Positions 45,544-53,839 of a stretch of DNA of 53,839 bases are shown here, piece after piece (the first letter of the stretch is position 1; the number at the start of each line of letters is the position of its first letter). This DNA comes from Candidatus Pelagibacter sp. (GTDB lineage Bacteria > Pseudomonadota > Alphaproteobacteria > Pelagibacterales > Pelagibacteraceae). A model generated the notes under the pieces. It saw nothing but the letters and a program-made list of their open reading frames with translations, made no database searches and had not been told where the DNA came from. The stretch spans positions 1 through 53,839 of the forward strand of contig JAOIST010000004.1 of NCBI GenBank assembly GCA_028222435.1. The letters are read 5' to 3'. The position numbers were made by a program, and so were the translations under genes.

Positions 45544-46950
45544 TTAAAAATGAATTGGTCTTTTATCAACAGCTAATGCTGCTTCTTTTATTGCTTCTGT
45601 GTGTGTTGGATGCGCGTGACAAGTTCTTGCTATATCCTCTGCACTAGCACCAAATTCCATTGCTAGAGCCATCTCAGCTATCATATCTCCACAGTGTGGT
45701 CCAATAATATGGACACCTAACACTTTGTCTGTTTTGCTGTCTGCTAAAATTTTTACAAAGCCGTCAGTTTGATTATTAACCTTTGCTCTTGAATTAGCAA
45801 GGAACGGAAATTTTCCAACTTTGTATGATTTATTTTCTGCTTTTAACTGTTCTTCGGTTTTGCCAACAGTAGCTACTTCGGGAGAGGTATAAACGACTCC
45901 TGGAATAACATCATAATTTACATGTCCTGCTTGGCCAGCCAATGTTTCTGCAACTGCTATTCCTTCTTCCTCGGCTTTATGGGCTAGCATAGGACCTTTG
46001 ATAACATCTCCTATGGCATAAATGTTATTAACTGAGGTTTGCAATTTTTCATTTACTTCTATTCGACCTTTGTTGTCTTTTTTAACTCCCACTTTCGATA
46101 AATTTAGACCCTCGGTATATGGTTTTCTTCCAACAGATACTAAAACTTTATCAACTTCGATTAATTCCTCTTTTGAGTCTTTAACATTTTTATATTTTAT
46201 AATAACTAAATTTCCATTACTGTTAAGTGACTCAACCTTTGAGCCCATTTTAAATTTTATACCTTGTTTGGTTAAAATTTTTTGAAATTCATTGGAAATT
46301 TCTTTGTCCATTCCTGGCGTAATATAGTCTAAGTACTCTATAACAGTTACATCTGACCCAAGCCTTGACCAAACAGAACCCATTTCTAAACCAATATAAC
46401 CGCCGCCAATTACTGCTAATTTTTTGGGCACTTTTTCAAAAGATAGTGCGCCTGTAGATGAAACTATATTTTTTTCATCAATGTTGACTCCTGGTAGAGA
46501 GGCCACTTCGGAACCAGTAGCTATTACAATATTTTTGGCTTTTATGTTGACTCTTTTATTGTTGCTTTCATAAGCAACGATATCGTTTTTTGAAAATAAT
46601 ACCCCTTTTCCCTTAAAGTATGTAATTTTGTTTTTTTTAAATAAAAACTCAACACCTTTTGTCAGCACTTGTATGGATTTATTTTTATTAGCCATCATTT
46701 TTTCAATATTTAATCTTATGCCATCTATCTCTATACCTTGCTGATTAAATTCTTTTTTTGCTTTATGAAAGTTTTCAGACAAATTAAGTAAACTTTTTGA
46801 TGGTATACATCCTACGTTAAGACATGTTCCTCCAAGTGTGCCTCTGGACTCAATACATGCCGTTTTTAATCCTAATTGAGCTGCTCTTATTGCGCAAACG
46901 TATCCTCCTGGTCCGCCACCAATAACAACTAAATCAAAATTATTTTCCAT
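45544..46950 (-). CDS. lpd: Dihydrolipoyl dehydrogenase (E3)
   Basis: A 468-residue flavoprotein disulfide reductase. FAD motif GGGPGGYVCAIRAAQLG at residues 11-27, redox disulfide GGTCLNVGCIPSK near 41-53, NAD motif IGGGYIGLEMG near 181-191, and the C-terminal HAHPTHTEA active-site His near 448-456. Directly follows sucB, so it serves the 2-oxoglutarate dehydrogenase complex. Confidence 0.96.
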   Translation of the reverse strand: MENNFDLVVIGGGPGGYVCAIRAAQLGLKTACIESRGTLGGTCLNVGCIPSKSLLNLSENFHKAKKEFNQQGIEIDGIRLNIEKMMANKNKSIQVLTKGVEFLFKKNKITYFKGKGVLFSKNDIVAYESNNKRVNIKAKNIVIATGSEVASLPGVNIDEKNIVSSTGALSFEKVPKKLAVIGGGYIGLEMGSVWSRLGSDVTVIEYLDYITPGMDKEISNEFQKILTKQGIKFKMGSKVESLNSNGNLVIIKYKNVKDSKEELIEVDKVLVSVGRKPYTEGLNLSKVGVKKDNKGRIEVNEKLQTSVNNIYAIGDVIKGPMLAHKAEEEGIAVAETLAGQAGHVNYDVIPGVVYTSPEVATVGKTEEQLKAENKSYKVGKFPFLANSRAKVNNQTDGFVKILADSKTDKVLGVHIIGPHCGDMIAEMALAMEFGASAEDIARTCHAHPTHTEAIKEAALAVDKRPIHF

Positions 46951-46952
46951 TA

Positions 46953-48257
46953 TTATATATTTAAAAACAGTCTTTGTGGTTGTTCTAAGGACTCCTTTAC
47001 TATTTTTAAAAAAGAAACCGCTTCTTTACCATCAATAATTCTATGATCATAAGATAAAGCTAAGTACATTACTGGTCTTATCTCTACATTACCGTCAACG
47101 ACTACTGGTCTTTGAATAATATTGTGCATTCCTAAGACTGCAGATTGAGGTGGGTTTAAAATAGGTGTTGAAAGCATTGATCCATAAATACCGCCATTAG
47201 TAATGGTAAATGTCCCGCCTTGTAAATCTTCAATAGTAATTTTTCCCTCTCTTGCTTTTTGTCCAAGATCACCAATATTTTTTTCAATATCAGCAAATGA
47301 CATTTCATCTGTTTCTTTAAGCACAGGAACTACTAAACCTCTTTCTGTCCCTACAGCAATACTTACGTTGTAGTAGTTTTTATAAACTATCTCTTCTCCT
47401 TGAATCTCCGCATTTATTGCTGGATAATTTTTTAGACCTATTACACATGCTTTTACAAAAAAAGACATGAAACCTAATTTTACACCATATTTATTTAAAA
47501 ATTCTTCTTTGTACTGACTTCTCATCGACATAACTTCACTCATATCAACTTCATTAAAAGTTGTAAGCATCGCAGCATTTTCTTGGGCCTCCTTCAGCCT
47601 TTTTGCAATAGTCAATCTTAGTCTGGTCATTTTAACTCTCTCTTCAGGGCCGTATTTTACTTTTCTTTCAGATGGCGAAGGTTTAGACCCCATTAAGCTC
47701 ATTAGATCTTCTTTTAAAATTACACCATTTTTTCCTGATCCTTCAATAGTACTGAGATCAACATTAGCCTCGCTTGCCATTTTTCTTGCTGCTGGTGAAA
47801 TTTGCTTTTGTATTTTTTGTGACGTTTTATCTTCATGTATCTGCTCTAAAATTAAAGGTTCTTCATCATCTAAAATTAGTTTTGGTTCTTCTAATTTTTT
47901 TTCTTTTATTTTTTTTGGTTTTAAAATTTTTTCTTCTTCAAAAATTTTTAATTTAGGTTTTTCTTTTTCCGGAGGACTGTAATTATTAATTTCTTTGTTG
48001 TTTTTTTCTAAATTGGCTGAAGAATTTTCTACGGTTCCTAATAGAGAGCCTACATTAACAGTCTCACCCTCTTTAACCGAAATGCTTCCTAGAATTCCAC
48101 TAATTGGTGAGGGCACTTCTACATTAACTTTATCTGTTTCTAATTCTACAAGAGGTTCGTCTGCTGCAACTTTCTCTCCTTTTAATTTGAGCCATTTGGA
48201 GACGGTAGCTTCTGTTACTGACTCACCTAATGTCGGAACTGTAATTTTTTCTGCCAT
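46953..48257 (-). CDS. sucB: 2-oxoglutarate dehydrogenase E2 (dihydrolipoyl succinyltransferase)
   Basis: A 434-residue E2. One lipoyl domain at residues 2-76 with lipoyl-lysine in [12 protein letters not shown] Glu/Lys/Pro-rich linker occupies about 80-145, with a peripheral subunit-binding domain near 150-190 ([15 protein letters not shown]). The catalytic core ends [16 protein letters not shown] with the His and Asp. It shows what a complete E2 looks like beside the truncated AceF at 4111-5052. Directly after the sucA stop (TAAATG). Confidence 0.96.
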   Translation of the reverse strand: MAEKITVPTLGESVTEATVSKWLKLKGEKVAADEPLVELETDKVNVEVPSPISGILGSISVKEGETVNVGSLLGTVENSSANLEKNNKEINNYSPPEKEKPKLKIFEEEKILKPKKIKEKKLEEPKLILDDEEPLILEQIHEDKTSQKIQKQISPAARKMASEANVDLSTIEGSGKNGVILKEDLMSLMGSKPSPSERKVKYGPEERVKMTRLRLTIAKRLKEAQENAAMLTTFNEVDMSEVMSMRSQYKEEFLNKYGVKLGFMSFFVKACVIGLKNYPAINAEIQGEEIVYKNYYNVSIAVGTERGLVVPVLKETDEMSFADIEKNIGDLGQKAREGKITIEDLQGGTFTITNGGIYGSMLSTPILNPPQSAVLGMHNIIQRPVVVDGNVEIRPVMYLALSYDHRIIDGKEAVSFLKIVKESLEQPQRLFLNI

Positions 48258-51152
48258 TTAATCTTTGAGTATCTTTTCCAATATTTCTTTTTGTTGTGCA
48301 AGATGTTTGTTTAAATTTCCCGTCGCAGTGGACGAAGATGCTTTTCTGCCTACATATTTAACAGATTTATCACCAAAATCTACCATCTCCAGAGTTCTAT
48401 CTATATAATTTCTTACGGTATTCCATGCGCCCATATTCTGGGGTTCCTCCTGACACCATATAAATTTTGCATTTGTGTATCTTTTTAAAATATTTGCCAA
48501 AGTTTTAACAGGGAATGGATAAAGTTGTTCTATTCTGATAAATGTAACACTATTATTTTTAAAATTTTCTCTGGCTTCAATTAAATCATAATAGATTTTA
48601 CCAGAACATATCACTACTTTTTTAATTTTCTCATCTCTTTTTTTAAGCTCTAATAAATTGTTCATCTTTGAATAAGCATCATCTTCTAACACTCTATGAA
48701 AAGTACTTTTTTTGGAAAACTCTGAAATATCCGAAACACATTTCTTGTGTCTTAATAAAGATTTAGGCGTCATAATAACCAATGGTTTTCTAAACTCTCT
48801 ATGCATTTGACGTCTTAACACATGAAAATAATTAGATGGAGTTGTACAATTTACAACTTGAATATTTTCTCCTGCGCATAGCTGTAGAAATCTTTCAAGT
48901 CTAGCGGATGAGTGTTCTGGACCTTGTCCTTCATAACCGTGAGGTAACAGCATGACTAGTCCACTTGCTCTTCCCCACTTAGATTCACCTGAAGAAATAA
49001 ATTGATCTATAATAATTTGTGCTCCATTTGCAAAGTCACCAAATTGGGCTTCCCATAAAACTAATGTTTCTGGTTCAGATAGTGAGTACCCAAATTCAAA
49101 TCCTAAAACTGCTAACTCAGAAAGTAGACTATCTATAATTTCAAAACTTTTTTGATTATTAGATATATTATTTAAAGGTATATATCTTTCATGATTATCT
49201 TGATTTCTTAATACAGCATGTCTTTGACTAAAGGTGCCTCTTCCAGAGTCTTGTCCTGAAAGTCTTACCGAAAACCCTTCAGTAAGTAAAGTTCCGAAAG
49301 CCATGCTCTCAGCCGTTGACCAATCAATCGACTTACCTTCTTCGATGGATTTTAATCTTAAATCAAATATCTTTTTTAAAGTTTTGTGAACTTTAAAATT
49401 TTCAGGTATTCTTGTAATTTTTTTACTTATTTCAGTTAATTTTTTTTTGTCTACACCGCTGACACCTCTCTTGTCTTTTCCAAGCCCTGGCTTAAATCTT
49501 GACCATGCACCGTCAAACCATTTTAACTCTGATTTATAATTTTTTGACGACTCAAACTCTTTTTCTAAAAAGTTTTTAAACTTATTTTTTTCCTTTAATA
49601 AATCAGTTTCTGATATTAATCCTTCTTGGCTTAATTTTTTTCCATAAACTGTCAGGGTTGTTGGATGCGATCTTATTTTTTTATACATCATTGGCTGAGT
49701 AAATGAAGGCTCGTCTCCCTCATTGTGACCAAATCTTCGATAGCAAACCATATCAATAACAACATCTCTATTAAATTTTTGTCTATATTCGGTAGCAATT
49801 TTTGCACAATGAACTACTGCTTCTGGATCGTCCCCATTAACATGAAAGATTGGTGCTTGAGCAATTTTAGCAACATCAGAAGGATAAGGTGAAGATCTTG
49901 CAAACCTAGGTGCAGTTGTAAAACCAATTTGATTATTTACAATTATATGAATAGTTCCTCCAATATTATGCCCTGGTAATCCTGACATAGCAAAACATTC
50001 TGCAACAATACCTTGCCCAGCAAAAGCGGCGTCTCCATGCATCAATACAGGGATTACTTTTTTTCTTTCTTTATCTTTGTGAAAAAATTGTTTTGCACGA
50101 ACCTGGCCAAGTACAACTGGATTTACTGCTTCTAAATGAGATGGATTATCTGTTAAACTTATATGGACTAAGTTTCCATCAAATTCTCTATTTGAAGAGG
50201 CACCCAAATGGTATTTGACGTCTCCTTCAAAATCTTTTTTAGTGCTATCAGTTTTACCAAAAAATTCACTGAAGATTGCTTTAAATGGTTTTCCCATTAC
50301 GTTTGCTAAAACATTAAGTCTTCCTCGGTGAGGCATGCCAATTTTAATTTCCTTTGCTCCTAAATTTCCACCTCTTTTGATTATTTGTTCTAATGCTGGG
50401 ATCAAAGACTCTCCTCCATCTAAGCCAAATCTTTTTGTTCCGACAAATTTTACATGTAAATATTTTTCAAATCCTTCAGCTTGAATAATTTTATTAAAAA
50501 TTGCTTTTTTTCCATTTTTCGTAAAAGTTATTTCTTTTTCTGGTCCTTCAATTCTATCTCTTATCCAGGATTTCTCTTCTGGATCTCCCATATGCATAAA
50601 TTCATAACCAATTTTGGAACTATAAGTTTTTTTTAAAATCTTTAAGATTTGATTTAAATCTGCGTATTGAAGGCCAAGTACACCATCTAAAAAAATTTTT
50701 CTATTATAATCACTTTTTAAGAAACCATAACTTTCTGGTTTTAATTCAGGGTGTTCATCTTTCTTTTGAATTGATAATGGGTCTAAATTTGCAATCAGAT
50801 GTCCTCTGATCCTATAGGCTCTAATAAGCATGATAGCTCTAACAGAGTCTTTTGATGCTTGTTTTACAGAATTTGAATTTAAATCTATTGTGTTTTCATT
50901 ATTAACTTTATTTTCTTCTAATTTAAAAAATGGTTTTTTTATTTTTTTTTGTGGACCCCAGCTAGGTCCTTTTAGATTATCATAGACAATTTTTTCATCT
51001 TCACTTAAACCATCGAAGAACATTCTCCAGCTCTCAGGTAAAGAGTTGGGGTCTGAAATATAATCAGCATAAAATTCATTAATAAACTCTGCATTATTTC
51101 CTGCTAAAAAGGATGTTTTTTTATATACTGTGTTGTTGTTAGAAGATGACAT
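48258..51152 (-). CDS. sucA: 2-oxoglutarate dehydrogenase E1
   Basis: A 964-residue thiamin diphosphate-dependent decarboxylase. The N-terminal E2-binding stretch is [23 protein letters not shown]. The active-site region [15 protein letters not shown] lies near residues 272-286, [16 protein letters not shown] near 370-385 carries the ThDP/Mg motif, and [13 protein letters not shown] near 500-512. C-terminal [21 protein letters not shown]-type segment present near 750. Converts 2-oxoglutarate to the succinyl-lipoyl form. Confidence 0.97.
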   Translation of the reverse strand: [964 protein letters not shown]

Positions 51153-51184
51153 TAAAATTTTATTCTAACATAGATTATAAAAAA

Positions 51185-52060
51185 TCAATCATTAAGTTTT
51201 TGGAAAAGAGTTTTTCCTATGTCAGCTGGTGAATTTGCAATTGATATTCCTGCTGATTTCATTAATTCTATTTTATCTTCGGCTCCACCTTTTCCACCAG
51301 AAATAATCGCACCAGCATGGCCCATTCTTCTTCCAGGGGGTGCTGTTAAACCGGCAATAAAACCAACCATAGGTTTTTTAATTTTCTCTTTTTTTAAAAA
51401 TTCTGCAGCCTCTTCCTCTGCGGTCCCTCCTATTTCCCCGATCATAACAATTGATTTGGTTTCTTCATCTTTTAAAAAAAGTTCCAAACAGTCAATGAAA
51501 TTGGTTCCATTAATTGGATCTCCCCCTATTCCAATACAAGTAGATTGACCCATACCATTTGCTGTAGTTTGCGCTACGGCCTCGTAAGTTAATGTTCCTG
51601 ATCTAGAAACTATCCCTACTGTTCCTTTTTTGTGAATGTTTCCTGGCATAATACCAATTTTACACTCATCTGGTGTAATTATTCCTGGACAGTTAGGTCC
51701 TATTAATCTCGAACTGCTTTTATTTAAAACTTGTTTTACCTTAAGCATATCTAAAACGGGTATTCCTTCAGTGATGCATACAATTAATTTTATTTTCGCA
51801 TCTATAGCTTCAATGATTGCTGCGCTAGCATACTTGGGAGGCACATAAATCATTGTCGCATCTGCAGATGTTTTTTCTTTTGCTTCTTGTACAGTATTGA
51901 AAACTGGTAAATCTAAATGTTTTTGCCCTCCTTTTTTTGGTGTAACTCCCCCAACTAGTTTGGTTCCATATTTTAAAGCCTGTTCAGAGTGAAACGTTCC
52001 ATGCGTTCCTGTAAATCCCTGGCAAATTACTTTTGTATTTTTGTCAACTAAAACTGACAT
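51185..52060 (-). CDS. sucD: Succinyl-CoA synthetase subunit alpha
   Basis: A 291-residue CoA-binding subunit. [16 protein letters not shown] near residues 13-28, [20 protein letters not shown] near 121-140, and the phosphohistidine loop [21 protein letters not shown] near 240-260. One base after sucC. Confidence 0.97.
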   Translation of the reverse strand: MSVLVDKNTKVICQGFTGTHGTFHSEQALKYGTKLVGGVTPKKGGQKHLDLPVFNTVQEAKEKTSADATMIYVPPKYASAAIIEAIDAKIKLIVCITEGIPVLDMLKVKQVLNKSSSRLIGPNCPGIITPDECKIGIMPGNIHKKGTVGIVSRSGTLTYEAVAQTTANGMGQSTCIGIGGDPINGTNFIDCLELFLKDEETKSIVMIGEIGGTAEEEAAEFLKKEKIKKPMVGFIAGLTAPPGRRMGHAGAIISGGKGGAEDKIELMKSAGISIANSPADIGKTLFQKLND

Positions 52061-52061
52061 T

Positions 52062-53225
52062 TTATTTTATTGCCTCTACTATTTTTTTAGCTGCATCATT
52101 CAAATCTGAAGCTGATAAGATTTTCAATTTTGATTTATCTAATATTTCTTTGCCCTCTTTAAAATTAGTGCCAGCTAACCTTACAACTAATGGAACAGAT
52201 AAATTAATTTCTTTTGCGGCATCAACAACTCCTTGTGCAAGCACATCACATCTCATTATCCCACCAAAAATGTTTATCAATATTCCCCTAACATTTTTAT
52301 CTGAAAGAATCAGTTTAAATGCTGCTGATACTTTTTCTTTTGAAGCTCCGCCTCCTACATCTAAAAAATTAGCCGGTTCTTCTCCATAAAGCTTGATTAT
52401 ATCCATTGTGGCCATTGCTAATCCTGCTCCATTAACCATACATCCTATTGATCCATTCAATTTTATGTACGCTAAATCATATTTACTAGCTTCTATTTCA
52501 GCTGGATCTTCCTCATTTAAATCTCTTAATTTTAGAATTTCTGGTCTTCTGAAGATTGCGTTATCATCAAAATTCATTTTTGCATCTAAGCAAAGTACTT
52601 TATTTGATTTTGTAATAATTAAAGGGTTAATCTCTATTAAACTTGCGTCTTTTTCGATAATAATTTTATAAATTGATCTTATCAACTTTGATGCAATTTT
52701 ATTTTGTTCTTCATTAAATTTAAAAATTGAGATAATTTCATTTATCTCCTCATTATTAAGCCCTTCTTTTTTTAAACTTATTTTTTTTGTGATAATTTTT
52801 TCAGGTGTTTCAGATGCTACTTTTTCAATATCCATGCCTCCTTCAGTACTGCTTATAAATGCAATCTTTGAAGACTCTCTATCTACTAGACAAGATAAAT
52901 AAAGCTCTCTTTTGATATCTGAAGCTTCTTCAATATAAAGTCTTTTTACTTCTTTACCTTGTGGTCCAGTTTGATGCGTAACAAGAGTCTTACCCATCAT
53001 ATTTTTGGCTTCATTTTTTAAATTTTTAAAATCTTTGACTAATTTAACCCCTCCGGCCTTACCTCTTCCCCCAGCGTGGATTTGTGCTTTTAAAACATAA
53101 CTTTTGTGTTCAAGCTTTGAAATCTTCTCATCTATCTCATCAACTGATAGAATTACAATTCCTTTTGAAACTGGAGCATGAAATTCTTTTAAAATTTCTT
53201 TAGCTTGATGTTCATGGATATTCAT
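52062..53225 (-). CDS. sucC: Succinyl-CoA synthetase subunit beta
   Basis: A 387-residue ATP-grasp subunit. N-terminus [31 protein letters not shown] near residues 46-62; [25 protein letters not shown] near 195-220; [16 protein letters not shown] near 318-333. First gene of the sucCDAB-lpd block. Confidence 0.97.
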   Translation of the reverse strand: MNIHEHQAKEILKEFHAPVSKGIVILSVDEIDEKISKLEHKSYVLKAQIHAGGRGKAGGVKLVKDFKNLKNEAKNMMGKTLVTHQTGPQGKEVKRLYIEEASDIKRELYLSCLVDRESSKIAFISSTEGGMDIEKVASETPEKIITKKISLKKEGLNNEEINEIISIFKFNEEQNKIASKLIRSIYKIIIEKDASLIEINPLIITKSNKVLCLDAKMNFDDNAIFRRPEILKLRDLNEEDPAEIEASKYDLAYIKLNGSIGCMVNGAGLAMATMDIIKLYGEEPANFLDVGGGASKEKVSAAFKLILSDKNVRGILINIFGGIMRCDVLAQGVVDAAKEINLSVPLVVRLAGTNFKEGKEILDKSKLKILSASDLNDAAKKIVEAIK

Positions 53226-53243
53226 AAGTTTATAATTTGCTTT

Positions 53244-53273
53244 ATAACATTATTAGCAAGTCTTTAAAGTCAA
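53244..53273 (-). promoter_or_regulatory. Candidate promoter for sucCDAB-lpd
   Basis: Minus strand TTGACT (53268-53273) and TGTTAT (53244-53249) are separated by 18 bp in the short gap before sucC, overlapping the end of the upstream gene. The -10 has four of six matches. Confidence 0.35.
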
Positions 53274-53839
53274 TTTAATGAACCTTTGATCAAAAAAAGT
53301 TTCCTCTTCAAAACATTTATTAATAAAATAGTCCCTAATGTTATCAAATTTGAATTCTTGATTTTCACTAATCAAAAAAATACTTTTAATCCTTTTTTTT
53401 TCAAAATTTTTTGTGACAAAATCCTTATAATATGAAAAATATTTATGATTTTCTGTGGGATGACTGTTATTATCCCAAATATACCACCTATTCATTAGAT
53501 AAAATTTTTTTTCAAAAATAGATGAAAAAAATTGATAATGTGTAATCAAATAAGAGTTTTCTTCTACCTCATTTAAAACTTTAATAATCTCTTTTAAAAA
53601 AATTTTATCATTTTGTGGATTATTAAACTTAGTAACCCATTTTAATCCCTTTAAATTAGGATGAATTTCTTTAGCGTTAAAAGCTATACTTTTATCAATG
53701 CCTTCTAATTCCATAAATTTTCTATCAATATTGTATCTATAGTGAAATTTTGTAGTCGCAAAAATTAAAATTAAAATTATTAAAAACCTTAATTTCTTTT
53801 CACCATTTTTTAATTTTATATTGGCATGACATAAAGAAG
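53253..53839 (-). CDS. Membrane-anchored protein of unknown function, 5' end beyond window
   Basis: The minus-strand frame from the TAG at 53253-53255 stays open through 53837, the last complete codon in frame before the window ends, so the ATG at 53714 is likely internal. Upstream residues include a basic stretch, then LRFLIILILIFATTKFHYRYN, one membrane span, then a soluble region of about 165 residues rich in Phe, Tyr, Asn and Lys. It could be the C-terminal soluble part of a polytopic glycosyltransferase-like protein, a layout I associate with SAR11, but no catalytic motif is readable. It lies 27 bp upstream of sucC. Confidence 0.5.
   Translation of the reverse strand, partial: SLCHANIKLKNGEKKLRFLIILILIFATTKFHYRYNIDRKFMELEGIDKSIAFNAKEIHPNLKGLKWVTKFNNPQNDKIFLKEIIKVLNEVEENSYLITHYQFFSSIFEKKFYLMNRWYIWDNNSHPTENHKYFSYYKDFVTKNFEKKRIKSIFLISENQEFKFDNIRDYFINKCFEEETFFDQRFIKLTLKTC

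Overview
The window looks like a chromosomal segment of a SAR11-type (Pelagibacterales) marine alphaproteobacterium. The evidence is the very AT-rich sequence, intergenic gaps of 0 to 30 bp, frequent 1 to 17 bp start/stop overlaps, alphaproteobacterial gene orders (helicase-fdxA-carD, hisC-tyrA divergent from metX-metW, priA beside atpHAGDC, sucCDAB-lpd) and a SAM-II riboswitch nearly identical to marine metagenome examples. I saw no insertion sequence, prophage, integrase or CRISPR array. No stretch over 300 bp lacks a gene.

Layout: (1) Positions 1-3865 are a surface-polysaccharide flexible segment: the C-terminal end of a membrane glycosyltransferase, an FkbM methyltransferase, two tandem CDP-paratose-epimerase-like sugar epimerases, a family 2 glycosyltransferase, and the first 30 codons of what was probably another membrane glycosyltransferase. 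(2) Positions 3770-5052 are a scar where pieces of three unrelated genes abut: that glycosyltransferase N-terminus, the antisense C-terminus of undecaprenyl-diphosphatase UppP, and an AceF-type pyruvate dehydrogenase E2 that has lost its lipoyl domain(s). (3) Positions 5077-11046 hold transport and metabolism: an EamA exporter, a PaaI-like thioesterase, a fused TRAP permease with its TAXI binding protein, and an aminotransferase. (4) Positions 11203-15180 hold an information-processing operon (SUV3-like helicase, TerB protein, FdxA, CarD) facing a 23-residue, extremely basic mini-protein. (5) Positions 15390-19247 form a compact minus-strand group: small membrane protein, double-winged-helix regulator, BASS transporter, tRNA-Leu(CAA), fatty acyl-CoA ligase. 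(6) Positions 19246-22872 carry DedA, DsbB, COQ7, HNH nuclease, carboxylesterase, HIG1-like protein and a TlpA-type thioredoxin. (7) Positions 22903-29491 carry argH, a mini-lipoprotein (LptM position), lysA, plsC, a D-malate/tartrate dehydrogenase, tyrA and hisC. (8) Positions 29551-38722 are a plus-strand run: SAM-II riboswitch-metX-metW, gloB, rplU-rpmA-obgE-proB-proA-nadD-rsfS-ctpA-rppH. (9) Positions 38712-53225 are a 14.5 kb minus-strand energy block: sucC-sucD-sucA-sucB-lpd, priA, atpHAGDC. An incomplete membrane-anchored protein runs off the right edge.

The most notable items are the metX leader, where a SAM-II aptamer, a mutually exclusive antiterminator and a U9 terminator can be drawn base by base; the triple gene-fragment junction with a perfect Shine-Dalgarno sequence exactly at the joint and no ordinary start codon; the 23-residue basic protein; and the tRNA whose CCA end is 4 nt from the fadD start codon. 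No wholly new multi-gene system could be demonstrated from sequence reading alone.
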